From the NCBI GenBank assembly GCA_032433765.1, contig JAVIAB010000059.1:56269103-56333102 (forward strand): a stretch of 64,000 bases of DNA, read 5' to 3'. The notes beneath the pieces were generated by a model. It searched no databases. It was not told where the DNA came from and was given only the letters and a program-made list of their open reading frames with translations. Origin of the DNA: Megaustenia siamemsis (lineage: Eukaryota; Mollusca; Gastropoda; Stylommatophora; Ariophantidae). Of this stretch, positions 1 to 10,689 are shown in pieces (the first letter of the stretch is position 1; every line of letters starts with the position of its first letter). Made by a program: the position numbers and the translations under genes.

Positions 1-130
1 TGAAACATACAGGAATATTGAGAAGATATAACTTTTTTTCTATTTTTAGTTCTAGCCCTGGTGGTATTTGTTTTGATGTTAGCATACTTCTCATGGCATT
101 AAAATTACTTGTAGTCAGTCCTACTCTTTT

Positions 131-393
131 GGGAGCCGCGATAGCTCAGTGGTTAGTGAACTGGACTACAAAGGACAAGAATAAGGGTTTGATCCCTACC
201 GACAGCCTCCGGTTCACCCAGTCTTATATGGGTACCGGATTTTTTTCTGGGAAAGTAAAGCGGCACGGGCGTAATACCGACCATATTAACCCAACAATCA
301 TGTGCCGAAGGTCTGTAAAATTTATGGTCACTAACACCATTTTCCCTATACGCCACTTGGCGTGACGGGGGTACTTTACTTTTTCTTTTTTAT
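131..393 (+). mobile_element. tRNA-derived SINE (family S1), full-length copy
   Basis: The head GGGAGCCGCGATAGCTCAGT followed by a GGTTTGATCCC-like B box is a tRNA-type internal pol III promoter. A shared body follows (CACGGGCGTAATACCGAC, TGTGCCGAAGGTCTG, CACTTGGCGTGACGGGGGTA) and the copy ends in a TTTACTTTTT tail. The same body recurs near 21414, 25197, 41104 and 48371. The copy is flanked by the direct repeat TCCTACTCTTTTG (119-131 and 394-406, sharing the boundary G), which fits a target-site duplication made by LINE machinery. The ORF over it is spurious. Confidence 0.9.
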
Positions 394-678
394 TCCTACT
401 CTTTTGTTTATTTTAGTTTTACATTTTCAATCACAGGTTATAGTGTATCCAAGATAGTTGTAGCTCTGAACTATCTCCAGGTCTATTCCTTAAACTTTGA
501 TATTTATTTGTAGTTTTTGAGTTTTTCTCCATTGCTTTCTTTGGAATATCATGTGATGAGGCTCCAATATTGTTCACGGTGGTCTGCCATATTCGTCTTT
601 GTGTCCTGAATATGCCTTTTGTGCACAACATACTTTGCAGTTTTCGCTTTCTGGGCCGTTGATCATTTCTGATTCTTC
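394..678. other. Intergenic stretch without recognised genes
   Basis: After the target duplication of the SINE I see only AT-rich sequence with short spurious ORFs up to the left LTR at 679. Confidence 0.5.
675..678. repeat. Target-site duplication CTTC, left copy
   Basis: CTTC sits directly outside the TG start of the left LTR and matches 7378-7381 directly outside the CA end of the right LTR. Confidence 0.75.
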
Positions 679-1759
679 TGTTGCAGGGTTTCTTTCAAAC
701 TTCTTTCTGACCTTACTACTTGTTCTTTCTTTGGACACACATATATAACTCATCAATCTTTTTAGTACAAGTATAAACAAGGTCTTTATTGGTGTTACTT
801 GACATAGCCTATCGGCGATGATGAATTGTCAAATAACGTTTGTGTGTGGCCGTTTCGTATTCATAAAGTTCTATCTGTGGCTATCTATCTATCTTGTTGA
901 CCGTTTACTCCGTATAGTATTCTTAAGTACATCTGCCTGTCTCTTTCTGATAGTGCTGAGGAACTAGTATCTGAATGTGCTCAGTCTGGCCGAGTGTGGC
1001 CGAATTGTATCGAGTCTGGCTGAGTGTAGCTGAGTCTGCCCGAGTGTAGCTAAAATGTCTCTCTAGCTACTGCTCCTCGCCCCAAAAGCATTCTGCCCTC
1101 TCCTCTCCTAATCTCCCTAGTTCCCAGGGTCTCGGGGTTTAAGTCCCAGGTGACCACACCCCCCCGACCACTGATACGGCCTAACCTACGTCTCTTGACC
1201 GTCACTATCTCTCTAACTCCGCCTTTTTTAATTATCTCTAAAGTCTTATTACTTTAGGAGTCCTGTCGAACCTGTCCATCTTCCTAAGTCCGTCCCTTAA
1301 CAACTAAAACTCGAGGCGATTTCCAATTCAGAGACTCAAAGAGTAATCACTGCTGAACGTAAAGATAACCTGGTCTTTTGATTACGCGGGGCAGTTTAGT
1401 TGTCCGCTTTCATCTCAGGTCTTCACTGGACTTCAAGGCGTCTGCCGATATAAGAGTTTCCTAGGAACCAGCGGCCGTGTCGTTGCGTTACGCAACTTTG
1501 TCGACCAGAGCAAACATCTGTCTGGCTTTAGGCTGACCACCTGTACGCATTTCACTGGTAATCTTCAAGTTGATTACGACTCAGCGACTGAGTTGGGTAG
1601 ACTTAACGTCTCCTTCCTAATCCTCTGAAGAGTGTCTTTTCTACGCCGCCTAAAACTATCCTACTTCACATCGTCATCGCCTCATTCTTTTATTCTTCTG
1701 TCTATCGTCATATTCTTCTATTCTTCCATTATCGCCCATGACTGAGTCACACTATAACA
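679..1759 (-). repeat. 3' LTR of the retrotransposon (left copy)
   Basis: It matches 6297-7377 base for base by eye except T724 versus A6342. The ends are TG...CA. On the minus strand there is an AATAAA at 790-785 and a TATATA-like run near 741-750, so polyadenylation and promoter signals are conceivable, but their order does not give a clear U3-R-U5 division. Confidence 0.92.
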
Positions 1760-3193
1760 TATATCTCCGTCAACATTTCAGTTGAATTGATATATTCATA
1801 GATCAATTTAACTCAAAATAAAAACATAGTGTGACTGCTCTCTTTCTACTTCCTTAATGGGCTAACTAATTTCCTTTTTCTCATTGTACATCAATTATTA
1901 CAACAATTAGAAATACAAATTCAACATCTATAAACTGGAATCTCAAAAGAAAAATCCATCATTATACAATCATCTTACAACATCGCTCTGCCATGCCACT
2001 TTGTTTTGCTTTGAAGCCTCTGACTAACGTGACGTCACTCTGGACCTAGCCTGAATGTAGGCCAGCTAAATTGAGGTCATCGTCTGTTTTGTCTATGTCT
2101 AACCCACATTTCTTTCCGTCTCTTAATTTAAACTGGTAGGTTCTGTAATTGGTGTTTACATATACAACATTCATAATTCTACAACAATATCATGACATTC
2201 AATAAACATCTTTGCGACACAACATGTGTCTCATGTATACAAAACATTTTGTGGAAACATCAATTCTGAAATATTTAAGGCTCGATCGGCCTTCGCACTG
2301 TACTCTCTTAATTGCCTAATAAGACGTGTTTAGTCTTTCTTCGGCATCATATCTGTGCCAGTTCTGAAAAAGAAACAAGACCCGTCTACTCTGTTCTCTT
2401 ATTCTCCCTGAACACGTGCTCTTCTGGCACTGCTAATAAAGTTGTCTGCATAGCAATACGCTTTCTTACAGAATCTCTTAGCCACAGGCTTAATTTACTG
2501 GTCAACTCATGTCGGGTCGACAGTCTTCTTATCTGTTCCTTCTCCCCGCATATTCCTAAATTTTAGGCAATTCTCCCCGTCAACATATAATTACATTTTC
2601 ATAAAATTGTATTTTAAAAAATGTGCATTTCCCAACATGTTTCTCCTCAAATCATACACCCCACAGTCTTGGACAGACCGAACATTGAAGCATAGAGTAA
2701 TCACAAACACATAGCAATCAAAATTATGACTTAAATTTGATACAGGATCTAGTCTGTCTAGACTTCCATTAAACTATCCACAACACACTTCATACACACA
2801 TGTGTACATCTCACAATGCTGTTCCACACTTGGAATTCCTATATAACTCATAGAGTCTCTCCAACTCGGGTCACTGACTCACTCTTCTTAGTTCCCTATG
2901 TTTTTCTCTCCATGAATACTCTATTTTCTGTAAATTCTGAGTTCTCTTAACTTGACTCAAACTTTTTTTTAAACCGATGTAAACATGGTTACCATTTTGT
3001 TTGTTTACTTCAGGTGACTCACTAACATCTTCATACATATAGTTCTGTCTCCTCATTAAGGCAACAGTACATTTACAGACTCCTACTCATCATTCAGTGC
3101 ACACTGACATTATACATATAAAATTCGTCTAAAAGTTAGTAGACTCTTACACCTTATTAGTTACAACATCCACAAGTAAAATAATTACAATTC
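1760..3193 (-). other. ORF-free 3' region of the retrotransposon
   Basis: About 1.4 kb between the coiled-coil ORF stop and the 3' LTR. No ORF over 100 codons belongs to the element here, and no trace of reverse transcriptase or integrase motifs was found. It could be a decayed or replaced pol region, or a structural region for packaging. Confidence 0.6.
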
Positions 3194-4348
3194 TTAATAT
3201 GTATGTTTCTTCTTTTTGTATCTTTTATCTCTTCCATCACTAGTGGTTGTCAGGTCTCCTCTTTCTGACCTATGATCTTCTCTGAATCTGTTACCTTTAT
3301 CTATTTCTTTCTGGTGGTCAAAAAACTCTTGCCGTCGTCCCAATCGTATGGCAAAAGGCAGGTCTACTTTGACTCTTTCATCGTCTTTTCTTCTTCTTTC
3401 AGCGATAATGGCATCACGTTCTGGTGTTCCCAATGGCCAAAATTTCACTTGCTCTGCCTTTTCTATTTGGGTCTTTTCAAACTCTTCATTTATGGCAGCA
3501 ACCCTCCTTTCTCGTATTGTATGCAATCTGTCAGTTTCAGGACGTTTCTTGCTACCTTTTACCCCATCTGCCATATCCTCTAATTCCTTGTCCATTTCAC
3601 GCGCATATTTATCAGCTGCTTTCTCTAATGCATGAAACACTGCTAGTTCGTTAATTTTCTTCTCAGCACTTTTACTTACAACCTCTACACTATTTGTATC
3701 ACTGTTGCGCTCTGTCCTATCAAGTTTCCCTTTCTCGTTTTCCTTCTTCAAATTTTCTGTAGTAGATTTCTTTCGCCTTAGAGACGCTACCTCTTCCTCT
3801 AAGTCAGACTTCTCTCGTATTAGGTTCTTTACTTTGTCATCTACTTCTGATTTCTCCTTTCTTAAACTTACAACTAAATCCTTGGACACTTTAACTTCAC
3901 CTAAAAGTTGGCTATTCTGTGCTTTCATCTCATCAACTTCTCGAATCATACATACACTGTGTCTGTCAGTCTCAGACTCTTGTTCTTCAAGCTCTTTAAT
4001 TCTTGTCTCTAGACACTTGTTTTTGCACTCTAGCCTATCTACTGTGTCTTTCAGCTCTAGTAGCATCAACTCATCTCTTTCACTTCTCTTTTCCATAATT
4101 CTTATTTCGGCATCTTGTCTTGAAATTACATCTTCTAGGATGTTTGTAGCCACACAGGCGTCTCTAACTTGTTTCTTCACCTCCCTCGTTTGTGTTATCT
4201 TATCATTATGTTTAGTTTGTCCTCTAACCTCTACAGTCTGTGTTTGTGCGCAGCTAACCTGTGTCACCAATACTTCTCTATCAGTACCTTCTGTTTGTGT
4301 AGCACTGTCGATCATTCTGTTCTCAGTCTCTTTAATTCTCACTAACAT
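3194..4348 (-). CDS. Retrotransposon ORF2: TQT-motif and coiled-coil protein, 384 aa
   Basis: I do not recognise this as a standard retroelement protein. Residues 1-60 hold three TQT tripeptides (17-19 in DSATQTEGT, 36-38 in CAQTQTVEV, 52-54 in KITQTREV), spaced 16-19 residues apart in low-complexity context. That is the pattern of multivalent dynein light chain LC8 (DYNLL) binding sites. About 75-240 is rich in E/K/R with leucine/valine spacing typical of a long coiled coil. The last ~80 residues are very basic and end in a lysine run. The start codon overlaps the gag stop in ATGTTAG (4348-4342), with ORF2 in the -1 frame, so expression by termination-reinitiation or frameshifting is plausible. 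The reading frame is intact over 384 codons. A structural or transport role is inference only. Confidence 0.75.
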   Translation of the reverse strand: MLVRIKETENRMIDSATQTEGTDREVLVTQVSCAQTQTVEVRGQTKHNDKITQTREVKKQVRDACVATNILEDVISRQDAEIRIMEKRSERDELMLLELKDTVDRLECKNKCLETRIKELEEQESETDRHSVCMIREVDEMKAQNSQLLGEVKVSKDLVVSLRKEKSEVDDKVKNLIREKSDLEEEVASLRRKKSTTENLKKENEKGKLDRTERNSDTNSVEVVSKSAEKKINELAVFHALEKAADKYAREMDKELEDMADGVKGSKKRPETDRLHTIRERRVAAINEEFEKTQIEKAEQVKFWPLGTPERDAIIAERRRKDDERVKVDLPFAIRLGRRQEFFDHQKEIDKGNRFREDHRSERGDLTTTSDGRDKRYKKKKHTY

Positions 4349-5490
4349 ACATTCTTTTTATTGCTGATCGCATGACTCGACTTATCTTTTAAATTATGTT
4401 CCATTCCCTCTAATTCCTTCTCCTTTCTGATTAATTTGTTTTGTTTCAGGCTAGACAGTCTGTTTGTCTTGATGTTTGGGCCGTTTGATTTGGACCACTT
4501 GGTCGTTCTCGCATCCACATGCTTGGTTGCGCGCTTCTCTTTGACTCCAGAGGGATCTTGCCAACCACGCCTGGGTGTTGGGTTAACATGATGTGTCCAA
4601 AAGTTTGATTTACCATTCACTTTATTCATTTCAATCCTGTCTACACTATTTATTTCATAACTCTTACGTCCAGCAGTTTGTCTTTTGTCCTTCCACCTCC
4701 ACCTAGATTCCTGGGGTGGTAATCTTCCGTGAAAATGCCTTGTTTCCCTTCTCACTGCATATATTTCTTTACTCATTTCACCTAGTCGTCCCTTATTTCT
4801 CCATCTATTACTCGCTTGATTAACTTCCCTAGGCTTTTCTACTATTTTTCTTTTATTAAACCATTCACTGATGGTTGGGCTTTCTTCAGGTAGGTTTAAA
4901 TTCAATTTCTTCATGAACCCGATTTCTTTAATAGAGACATTAATCGCTTCATCTAGCGTCTCAGGGTTCAGCCTCGCTAAGTGTAGTTTTAGATCTGTGG
5001 ATATTAGTCCATCTATAAAAGTCTCTATTAATTGTCTACCAAAACTGTCAGTATCTAAACCAGATTCCTCTGCTAGCTCTAAAAGTCTATTACTGTAAGC
5101 AGTTATTGTCTCTCCTCTTTCTTGTTTAAACTTCCTCAAAAGTATGAAAGCAGTGTAGGCATCTCCTACAGCAGCATACCTAGTTTTTAATTCTATCTTG
5201 AGGGACTTCCATGTGCTTGAAGGTTCATTCTTTAGCCTTCTCTGGATGAAGTCAGATACTTCGCCTCTACTTGTTTTAAAAGCTATTAATTTCTTGTCTT
5301 CCTCATTTATAGGAAAAATGAGAGCATACTTTTCAATTTCTGCCATCCATTGTCTGAACTTGGATGGATCGCCAGAGTAATTTGAGATACTGGCACTCAT
5401 TTCTTGCTGTCTAAAACTATTTTCTAAACCGGTGATGACTCTACTAATTTCTTGCAGGGTCTGCAAAGTGGGAGTCATGCCTCTCTTCAT
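4342..5490 (-). CDS. gag: Gag-like capsid protein of the LTR retrotransposon, 382 aa
   Basis: Residues about 35-190 fit the retrotransposon Gag capsid domain (Pfam Retrotrans_gag style). They run from SGDPSKFRQWMAEIEKY, through the SSTWKSLKIELKTRY segment, to RKFKQERGETITAYSNRLLEL. Gag would form the capsid-like particle that packages element RNA in the cytoplasm. The C-terminal half is strongly basic (many R/K/W) but has no CCHC zinc knuckle, so RNA binding would rest on the basic tail. The frame is intact. The stop lies 7 nt inside the downstream ORF, giving a two-cistron arrangement. The MKRGMTP start follows an AT-rich leader and is the only long start option. Clade assignment (Ty3/Gypsy versus other) is uncertain without a pol domain. 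Confidence 0.85.
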   Translation of the reverse strand: MKRGMTPTLQTLQEISRVITGLENSFRQQEMSASISNYSGDPSKFRQWMAEIEKYALIFPINEEDKKLIAFKTSRGEVSDFIQRRLKNEPSSTWKSLKIELKTRYAAVGDAYTAFILLRKFKQERGETITAYSNRLLELAEESGLDTDSFGRQLIETFIDGLISTDLKLHLARLNPETLDEAINVSIKEIGFMKKLNLNLPEESPTISEWFNKRKIVEKPREVNQASNRWRNKGRLGEMSKEIYAVRRETRHFHGRLPPQESRWRWKDKRQTAGRKSYEINSVDRIEMNKVNGKSNFWTHHVNPTPRRGWQDPSGVKEKRATKHVDARTTKWSKSNGPNIKTNRLSSLKQNKLIRKEKELEGMEHNLKDKSSHAISNKKNVC

Positions 5491-6296
5491 CTTGATAATT
5501 AATTAATTAATTATAAATTAAGTATAAATTAACACACAAGTTATTTAGATCAGTCAAAGAATTTCTACTTTCTTCCACTAACACTCAAGAAAAAACTTAT
5601 TTACTTCACACAACCTTGTTACAACATATCATATGCATCTCTAAAATATATAAGAAAAATCCAACTTACATGCTTCTGAAGTCCATGGAATACCTAACAC
5701 ACCTTTATAACATCCTAACAACTACACAATAATATACTAATTTAAAACAATAATTAACTACTTAGTCTTCTTTCAGGTTCTCAATGTGGACATCATTTTC
5801 ACATTTTGTTCTCTCTGTCTATTTCACTTTTACTTCTTTCCTTACAGGAAGTTCTACTTTATGAATATGAATGTTCACTTCTACTTTGATATAGCTCGGG
5901 GAAAGATCACTGCGGGTTGGCACTTCTAGTCGCTTCTTCGGGATTTTAAGATAAACAGGGTGTAGTCTCACAAACAGGCAGCCATTCTTACACTGGACTT
6001 CGATGTACTATTTTGGACACAGATGGCTAGGCTTGATTAACTTCTGTAGACAAGGTTCGCTGGTGTGTTGTACACAAACACATTACTAGGCTCAACTTCA
6101 TGGGTACTTGCAAATTATGAGGACGGCACTCGTTGCTGTAAGTATGTAGGTTTACGCTGGAAGTGCGTAGGTTTACGCTGGAAGTGCGTAGATGGACGTC
6201 AGAGTTGGTTAAGAGAAAATTCTTACTTTTTTTTTTCTTCCAGGTCCTTCTTTAAAAGAATAAAATCCTGCGTCACGGCAACAGAAAGGAATGGGA
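5491..6296 (-). other. Leader region of the retrotransposon
   Basis: This is the 5' leader between the right-hand LTR and gag on the minus strand. It has no ORF of note. A short direct duplication containing GTAGGTTTACGCTGGAAGTG lies at about 6147-6190. The sequence next to the LTR (complement of 6270-6296) does not match a tRNA 3' end that I know. Confidence 0.5.
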
Positions 6297-7377
6297 TGTT
6301 GCAGGGTTTCTTTCAAACTTCTTTCTGACCTTACTACTTGTACTTTCTTTGGACACACATATATAACTCATCAATCTTTTTAGTACAAGTATAAACAAGG
6401 TCTTTATTGGTGTTACTTGACATAGCCTATCGGCGATGATGAATTGTCAAATAACGTTTGTGTGTGGCCGTTTCGTATTCATAAAGTTCTATCTGTGGCT
6501 ATCTATCTATCTTGTTGACCGTTTACTCCGTATAGTATTCTTAAGTACATCTGCCTGTCTCTTTCTGATAGTGCTGAGGAACTAGTATCTGAATGTGCTC
6601 AGTCTGGCCGAGTGTGGCCGAATTGTATCGAGTCTGGCTGAGTGTAGCTGAGTCTGCCCGAGTGTAGCTAAAATGTCTCTCTAGCTACTGCTCCTCGCCC
6701 CAAAAGCATTCTGCCCTCTCCTCTCCTAATCTCCCTAGTTCCCAGGGTCTCGGGGTTTAAGTCCCAGGTGACCACACCCCCCCGACCACTGATACGGCCT
6801 AACCTACGTCTCTTGACCGTCACTATCTCTCTAACTCCGCCTTTTTTAATTATCTCTAAAGTCTTATTACTTTAGGAGTCCTGTCGAACCTGTCCATCTT
6901 CCTAAGTCCGTCCCTTAACAACTAAAACTCGAGGCGATTTCCAATTCAGAGACTCAAAGAGTAATCACTGCTGAACGTAAAGATAACCTGGTCTTTTGAT
7001 TACGCGGGGCAGTTTAGTTGTCCGCTTTCATCTCAGGTCTTCACTGGACTTCAAGGCGTCTGCCGATATAAGAGTTTCCTAGGAACCAGCGGCCGTGTCG
7101 TTGCGTTACGCAACTTTGTCGACCAGAGCAAACATCTGTCTGGCTTTAGGCTGACCACCTGTACGCATTTCACTGGTAATCTTCAAGTTGATTACGACTC
7201 AGCGACTGAGTTGGGTAGACTTAACGTCTCCTTCCTAATCCTCTGAAGAGTGTCTTTTCTACGCCGCCTAAAACTATCCTACTTCACATCGTCATCGCCT
7301 CATTCTTTTATTCTTCTGTCTATCGTCATATTCTTCTATTCTTCCATTATCGCCCATGACTGAGTCACACTATAACA
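6297..7377 (-). repeat. 5' LTR of the retrotransposon (right copy)
   Basis: It is identical in length (1081 bp) and almost identical in sequence to 679-1759, with TG...CA ends. It is placed upstream of gag when read on the minus strand, so it should carry the element promoter. Confidence 0.92.
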
Positions 7378-7381
7378 CTTC
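7378..7381. repeat. Target-site duplication CTTC, right copy
   Basis: Directly abuts the CA end of the right LTR and equals 675-678. Confidence 0.75.
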
Positions 7382-8140
7382 CGCCCCACCCACCGCCACG
7401 GACTATTTTAAATTCGGTAGGGACATTTCCGACCGGCGCCATTGTTGTCGAAATATATGTTTGCCTGTCGAACCGCGAACAGACGACACAAAGAAGAATC
7501 AATCATATTCCACTGAAATATCGATCAAGTTCACAGCCCATCCATTCGTCAGAAGTAAACATAGAACAAAACAGCGACAGCGGCACATTATTTCAGAACA
7601 ATGCCCTTACCATTTTATTGTTAGTTCTTTTACTGTAGACAATAAGTCTTGAATTGTTCTAGTGACACGTTGGTTTTTGTTGATTTTTCTCATTGTGACT
7701 GATCTATATAGCTCAGGACGTGAACAGTTCTTGTATATAATTGTCCTTCAATCCCATTAATATCATAAGAAGTAGTTATGCAAGCTATAATGGGCAAGAT
7801 GCAATACAGACTATGGCAACGATAAGCTATGACCAGCGTAACTCTTTCTCTTACACCAGGGGCTGGTCGTTTCCGCAATTGGATAACCTCTGGCTATTCT
7901 AATTTTTAGCCATAAGCAGACAGAAAGAATGGAAAGACCACAAAACGTGGCTATATGCCTACACAGAAGACACATCATGCCGAGCTGTGCATTACCTCTT
8001 TCATTTTCCTGCTTTGAACGACAGGACAAAAACGTGTCGAGCACTTGTTTACCTTTGAGTTAGCGCTGACATGAAACAATCACTGCACAGTGAGGTCAGT
8101 AGTCAGACAGGCAGTAGGTTATATAGATGGAGATCTTAGA
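7382..8140. other. Unassigned sequence
   Basis: Only short ORFs in all frames. No repeat family, RNA gene or exon was recognised. Confidence 0.4.
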
Positions 8141-8154
8141 TGGGTCAGGCCGAG

Positions 8155-8520
8155 GACATTGTTCAACATATTTCTTTCTTCTTCTTCTTTCCTTCCTCAT
8201 TTCCCTTTCAGCGTCGAGGGGAGATATAATTTGCGGTCTTTTGCTCTTCTGTTCACCTCTGCTGCTGTTATGTTTCCTAGTACTTCTAATATTCCATCGA
8301 TCCATCTTTTTCGTGTTCGACCCTTGGGTCTGGTGTTCTCACAACGTTTGTTGAAGGCTCGTTTTGTTGTGTTTTGTTCTTTCTGCCTTGTCACGTGGCC
8401 AAACCATTTATCTGTTGTTTCCTTATATATATTCTATGGCCAGGGGATATTCCTAGCTTTTTTCTCAGTTCTTCATTTCTGATCCTATCTCAACATATTC
8501 AACATATTTGTTGACTTGAA
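8155..8520 (-). mobile_element. LINE-B 3' fragment
   Basis: The minus strand encodes the reverse-transcriptase tail with TRPKGRTRKRWIDGILEVLG and AKDRKLYLPS. This same tail recurs at 26060, 30340, 32790, 38330, 41775, 57475 and 62205. It is a 5'-truncated endonuclease/reverse-transcriptase LINE end without catalytic residues. Confidence 0.75.
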
Positions 8521-8689
8521 ATATACCCTAGTGAAGAATGTGTACAAGTGGCAACAGAGTGGTACATGCTATTCTGATTGTGCATCAAACTGAACAGAGA
8601 ATGCAGAAAATAAAATACGGCAGCTGTGGATGCTGTTGATACGGATGATGATATTTAAAAAAAAAATTATTATTCTGATTTTAAAGTAG

Positions 8690-8905
8690 TCATAGACACA
8701 GATGGGTCAATGGTTCAGCATAGACTGAGCTTATTGACCCCATCTTCACGCTCAGATCGAAGGGAGAATTGTCAAGTAAGACGAATGCTTTTGCCTGAAC
8801 TACCTCCATATTGTATGGCTATGGAGGTCATGACAGCAACCAAGGCAATAACTAGGAGTCAGGCAGACTTTTATCCGCGAACGCTTTCTCCAGAAACTCA
8901 ATGTA
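8690..8905 (+). mobile_element. LINE-C RNase H remnant
   Basis: Encodes an eroded RNase H start (DTDGS) and the segment ATGGAGGTCATGACAGCAAC. It aligns with the ATGGAGGTGATGGCAGTGAC segment of the LINE-C copies at 22423, 35180 and 48950. Frames are broken. Confidence 0.6.
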
Positions 8906-8934
8906 AAAAAAAGTAAAGTACCCCTTAGTACGAT

Positions 8935-9210
8935 AATAATCGAATAGCAAAGCAAGCCCTCATATGGGAAACAACAGGTAAAAGAAAAAGAGGAAGACCC
9001 AGGGAGACACTGAGAAGAACATTGATGAGAGAGGCAAGAGCAGCAGGAATCGGCTCCCTCAATGAGATAGAACTGCTTGCACAGAACAGAGACAGATGGC
9101 GAGATTTGATAAAATATCTTTAAAAGAAAACTGCTAGAACAATAATTCATATAGGAGAAGGTGTATCTTGGTCTACGCCCTATGGGCCGGTTACGGCTCG
9201 AAAGGTCAAT
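8935..9210 (+). mobile_element. LINE 3' end (GKRKRGRPRETLRR family)
   Basis: Read on the plus strand it gives GKRKRGRPRETLRRTLMREA, then a NRDRWRDLIKYL ending and a stop near 9121. This is the usual C-terminus of endonuclease/reverse-transcriptase LINEs. The 3' UTR has CGCCCTATGGGCCGGTTACG and ends in a short (ATAG) run. The catalytic region is missing. Confidence 0.7.
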
Positions 9211-9765
9211 AGATAGATAGTACGTATAGAATAGGTAACTATTATAACATGGTAGGAATATTACTTTATTTTGAATGTTGGTAGGCAGCGACATGAAGCT
9301 TATAATTTTAATTTTTCAGTTTTCATGTGTTTGAGTATATTTATACTCATTTTATATTCCGTCTTTTACAAGGCTAGGCACTGGTTCTGGTCTTGAGGAA
9401 AAATGATTGTTTGAAATTCAGTTGATACCGGGCACCTTCTGTATGTGAGGAAGATCCTAACCACATTGCTACAACGATTTTCATTTTGATGCTACTAGCA
9501 ATGAGAACATATGTCCATGTAGTGTTTTCACATTTCCTTCAACTTAAATGCTACATAGAAACAATAGCCATGCAAGTCCAGACCTCACTAATCAAGACTG
9601 ACTTATATTTGAGGATTAAATCTAATGACGTGACAGTTTACTTTATCGTGAGATTGTTCTCAATCAAACAGTTGTACCACGAAACTAAACAAATGCAAGC
9701 TGCTGTAAGTGTCTTTTGTCATTTGTTAGAGATGGCGTAATAGCGTACTGTTCGCAATAATGGGT
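9211..9765. other. Unassigned sequence
   Basis: No coherent gene or repeat seen. The 84-codon plus-strand ORF at 9486-9740 has no recognisable motif. Confidence 0.4.
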
Positions 9766-9768
9766 GAG

Positions 9769-10030
9769 GGCTGGGTAGTCGAGAGGTAAGACAGTCTAGA
9801 CAAGAGAGGTCCTGAGTTCAAATACCATCACAGGCGATGAGAGATTTCTTTTTGGAGTCCATGGTTTCTTTATGGCTTTACCCTTCCGTTCAAATCCGAT
9901 CACAGGCGATGAGAGATTTCCTTTTGGAGTCCATGGTTTCTTTATGGCTTTACCTTTCCCTGGTCTCTGCGTAGTAAGATCCCATGTTAGAGTGATTTCC
10001 TGAACAACAGCCAGAAACTGAAGGTATCGT
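9769..10030 (+). mobile_element. tRNA-related SINE with duplicated body segment
   Basis: GCTGGGTAGTCGAGAGGTAA resembles a tRNA A box and TGAGTTCAAATACC a B box at tRNA-like spacing. A ~73-bp segment (CGATGAGAGATTTC, GGAGTCCATGGTTTC) occurs twice in tandem at about 9817-9889 and 9890-9960. Confidence 0.55.
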
Positions 10031-10689
10031 GTCAAGTTGTTAACTCTTTCACGACGGAAGGTTATTATCAATTTAGCGGTAGAGATTACAGAGACAGCAT
10101 TTTCCTGATTTAAAATATTAATCTACATGTTTATATTTATCTAACACTTAACATATTATATATGAATTTTTAGATAATTAAACAAGGAATTATATTTCAT
10201 CAATACCATGATGATACAAGACATGTAAAAAGGAGTATGGTTTAGTGACAGTTTACACTAATCAAATTGAGAGTGGCGCACTGTGCGGCTGAACGTACTA
10301 GACCGAAATCGGCATGGCGCATGGTTCGTCAAAACGTACGGAAAGATTTAAAGAACCGATTTCAGATACAATTCGAAATGAGTTAGCCAAAGGACCGCTA
10401 TCATAGAACAACAAATACAAGTTACCCATGATGAAGATGTTGTGTCCGACCGAGGGGCGCTGATATATTTGAATCCCTTAAACTAGCGCCCCAAGGCATC
10501 CACGTCAACAAAATGGGTGAACCCCGAAGAAGAAGATGTTTAATGTACTCACTTGTCGTTAACCAATAATGAATGTTGTAGACACTGATGGCATCTGTAG
10601 CTCGATAGTTATGCACTTATTCTTCTGCTCGTTATCATTCCTGTTGCTCGACATAATGTTCTATATTGTTTCACACTCTTAAGATTTTA
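10031..10689. other. Unassigned AT-rich sequence
   Basis: No gene recognised. A small inverted pair GGGCGCT/AGCGCCC spans about 10454-10491. The CCGAAGAAGAAGATG string near 10525 resembles LINE 3' tails, but no coding homology is visible. Confidence 0.35.

Larger units (their letters stand above)
679..7377 (-). mobile_element. Complete LTR retrotransposon, gag-only, probably non-autonomous
   Basis: Two 1081-bp direct repeats (679-1759 and 6297-7377) bound a 4.5-kb interior. Each starts TGTTGCAG and ends TATAACA, so the canonical TG...CA ends are present. The flanks carry a 4-bp duplication CTTC at 675-678 and 7378-7381, the size expected of an integrase product of Ty3/Gypsy type. Both interior ORFs are on the minus strand, so the 5' LTR is the right-hand one. 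In element order the interior holds a ~0.8-kb leader (6296-5491), a gag-like ORF (5490-4342), a coiled-coil ORF (4348-3194) and ~1.4 kb of AT-rich sequence without ORFs (3193-1760). I see no protease, reverse transcriptase, RNase H or integrase. A tRNA primer site and a polypurine tract were not convincing by eye. The single mismatch between the LTRs argues for recent insertion, so enzymes would have to come from a relative elsewhere. Confidence 0.9.

Noticed and set aside
131..205. A true tRNA gene at the SINE head
   Set aside because: The head lacks a full cloverleaf and is followed by a repeated SINE body. The same head with body recurs at 41104.
3272..4367. Plus-strand ORFs opposite the retrotransposon ORF2 (up to 220 codons)
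   Set aside because: Shadows of the minus-strand frame. No domain is recognised.
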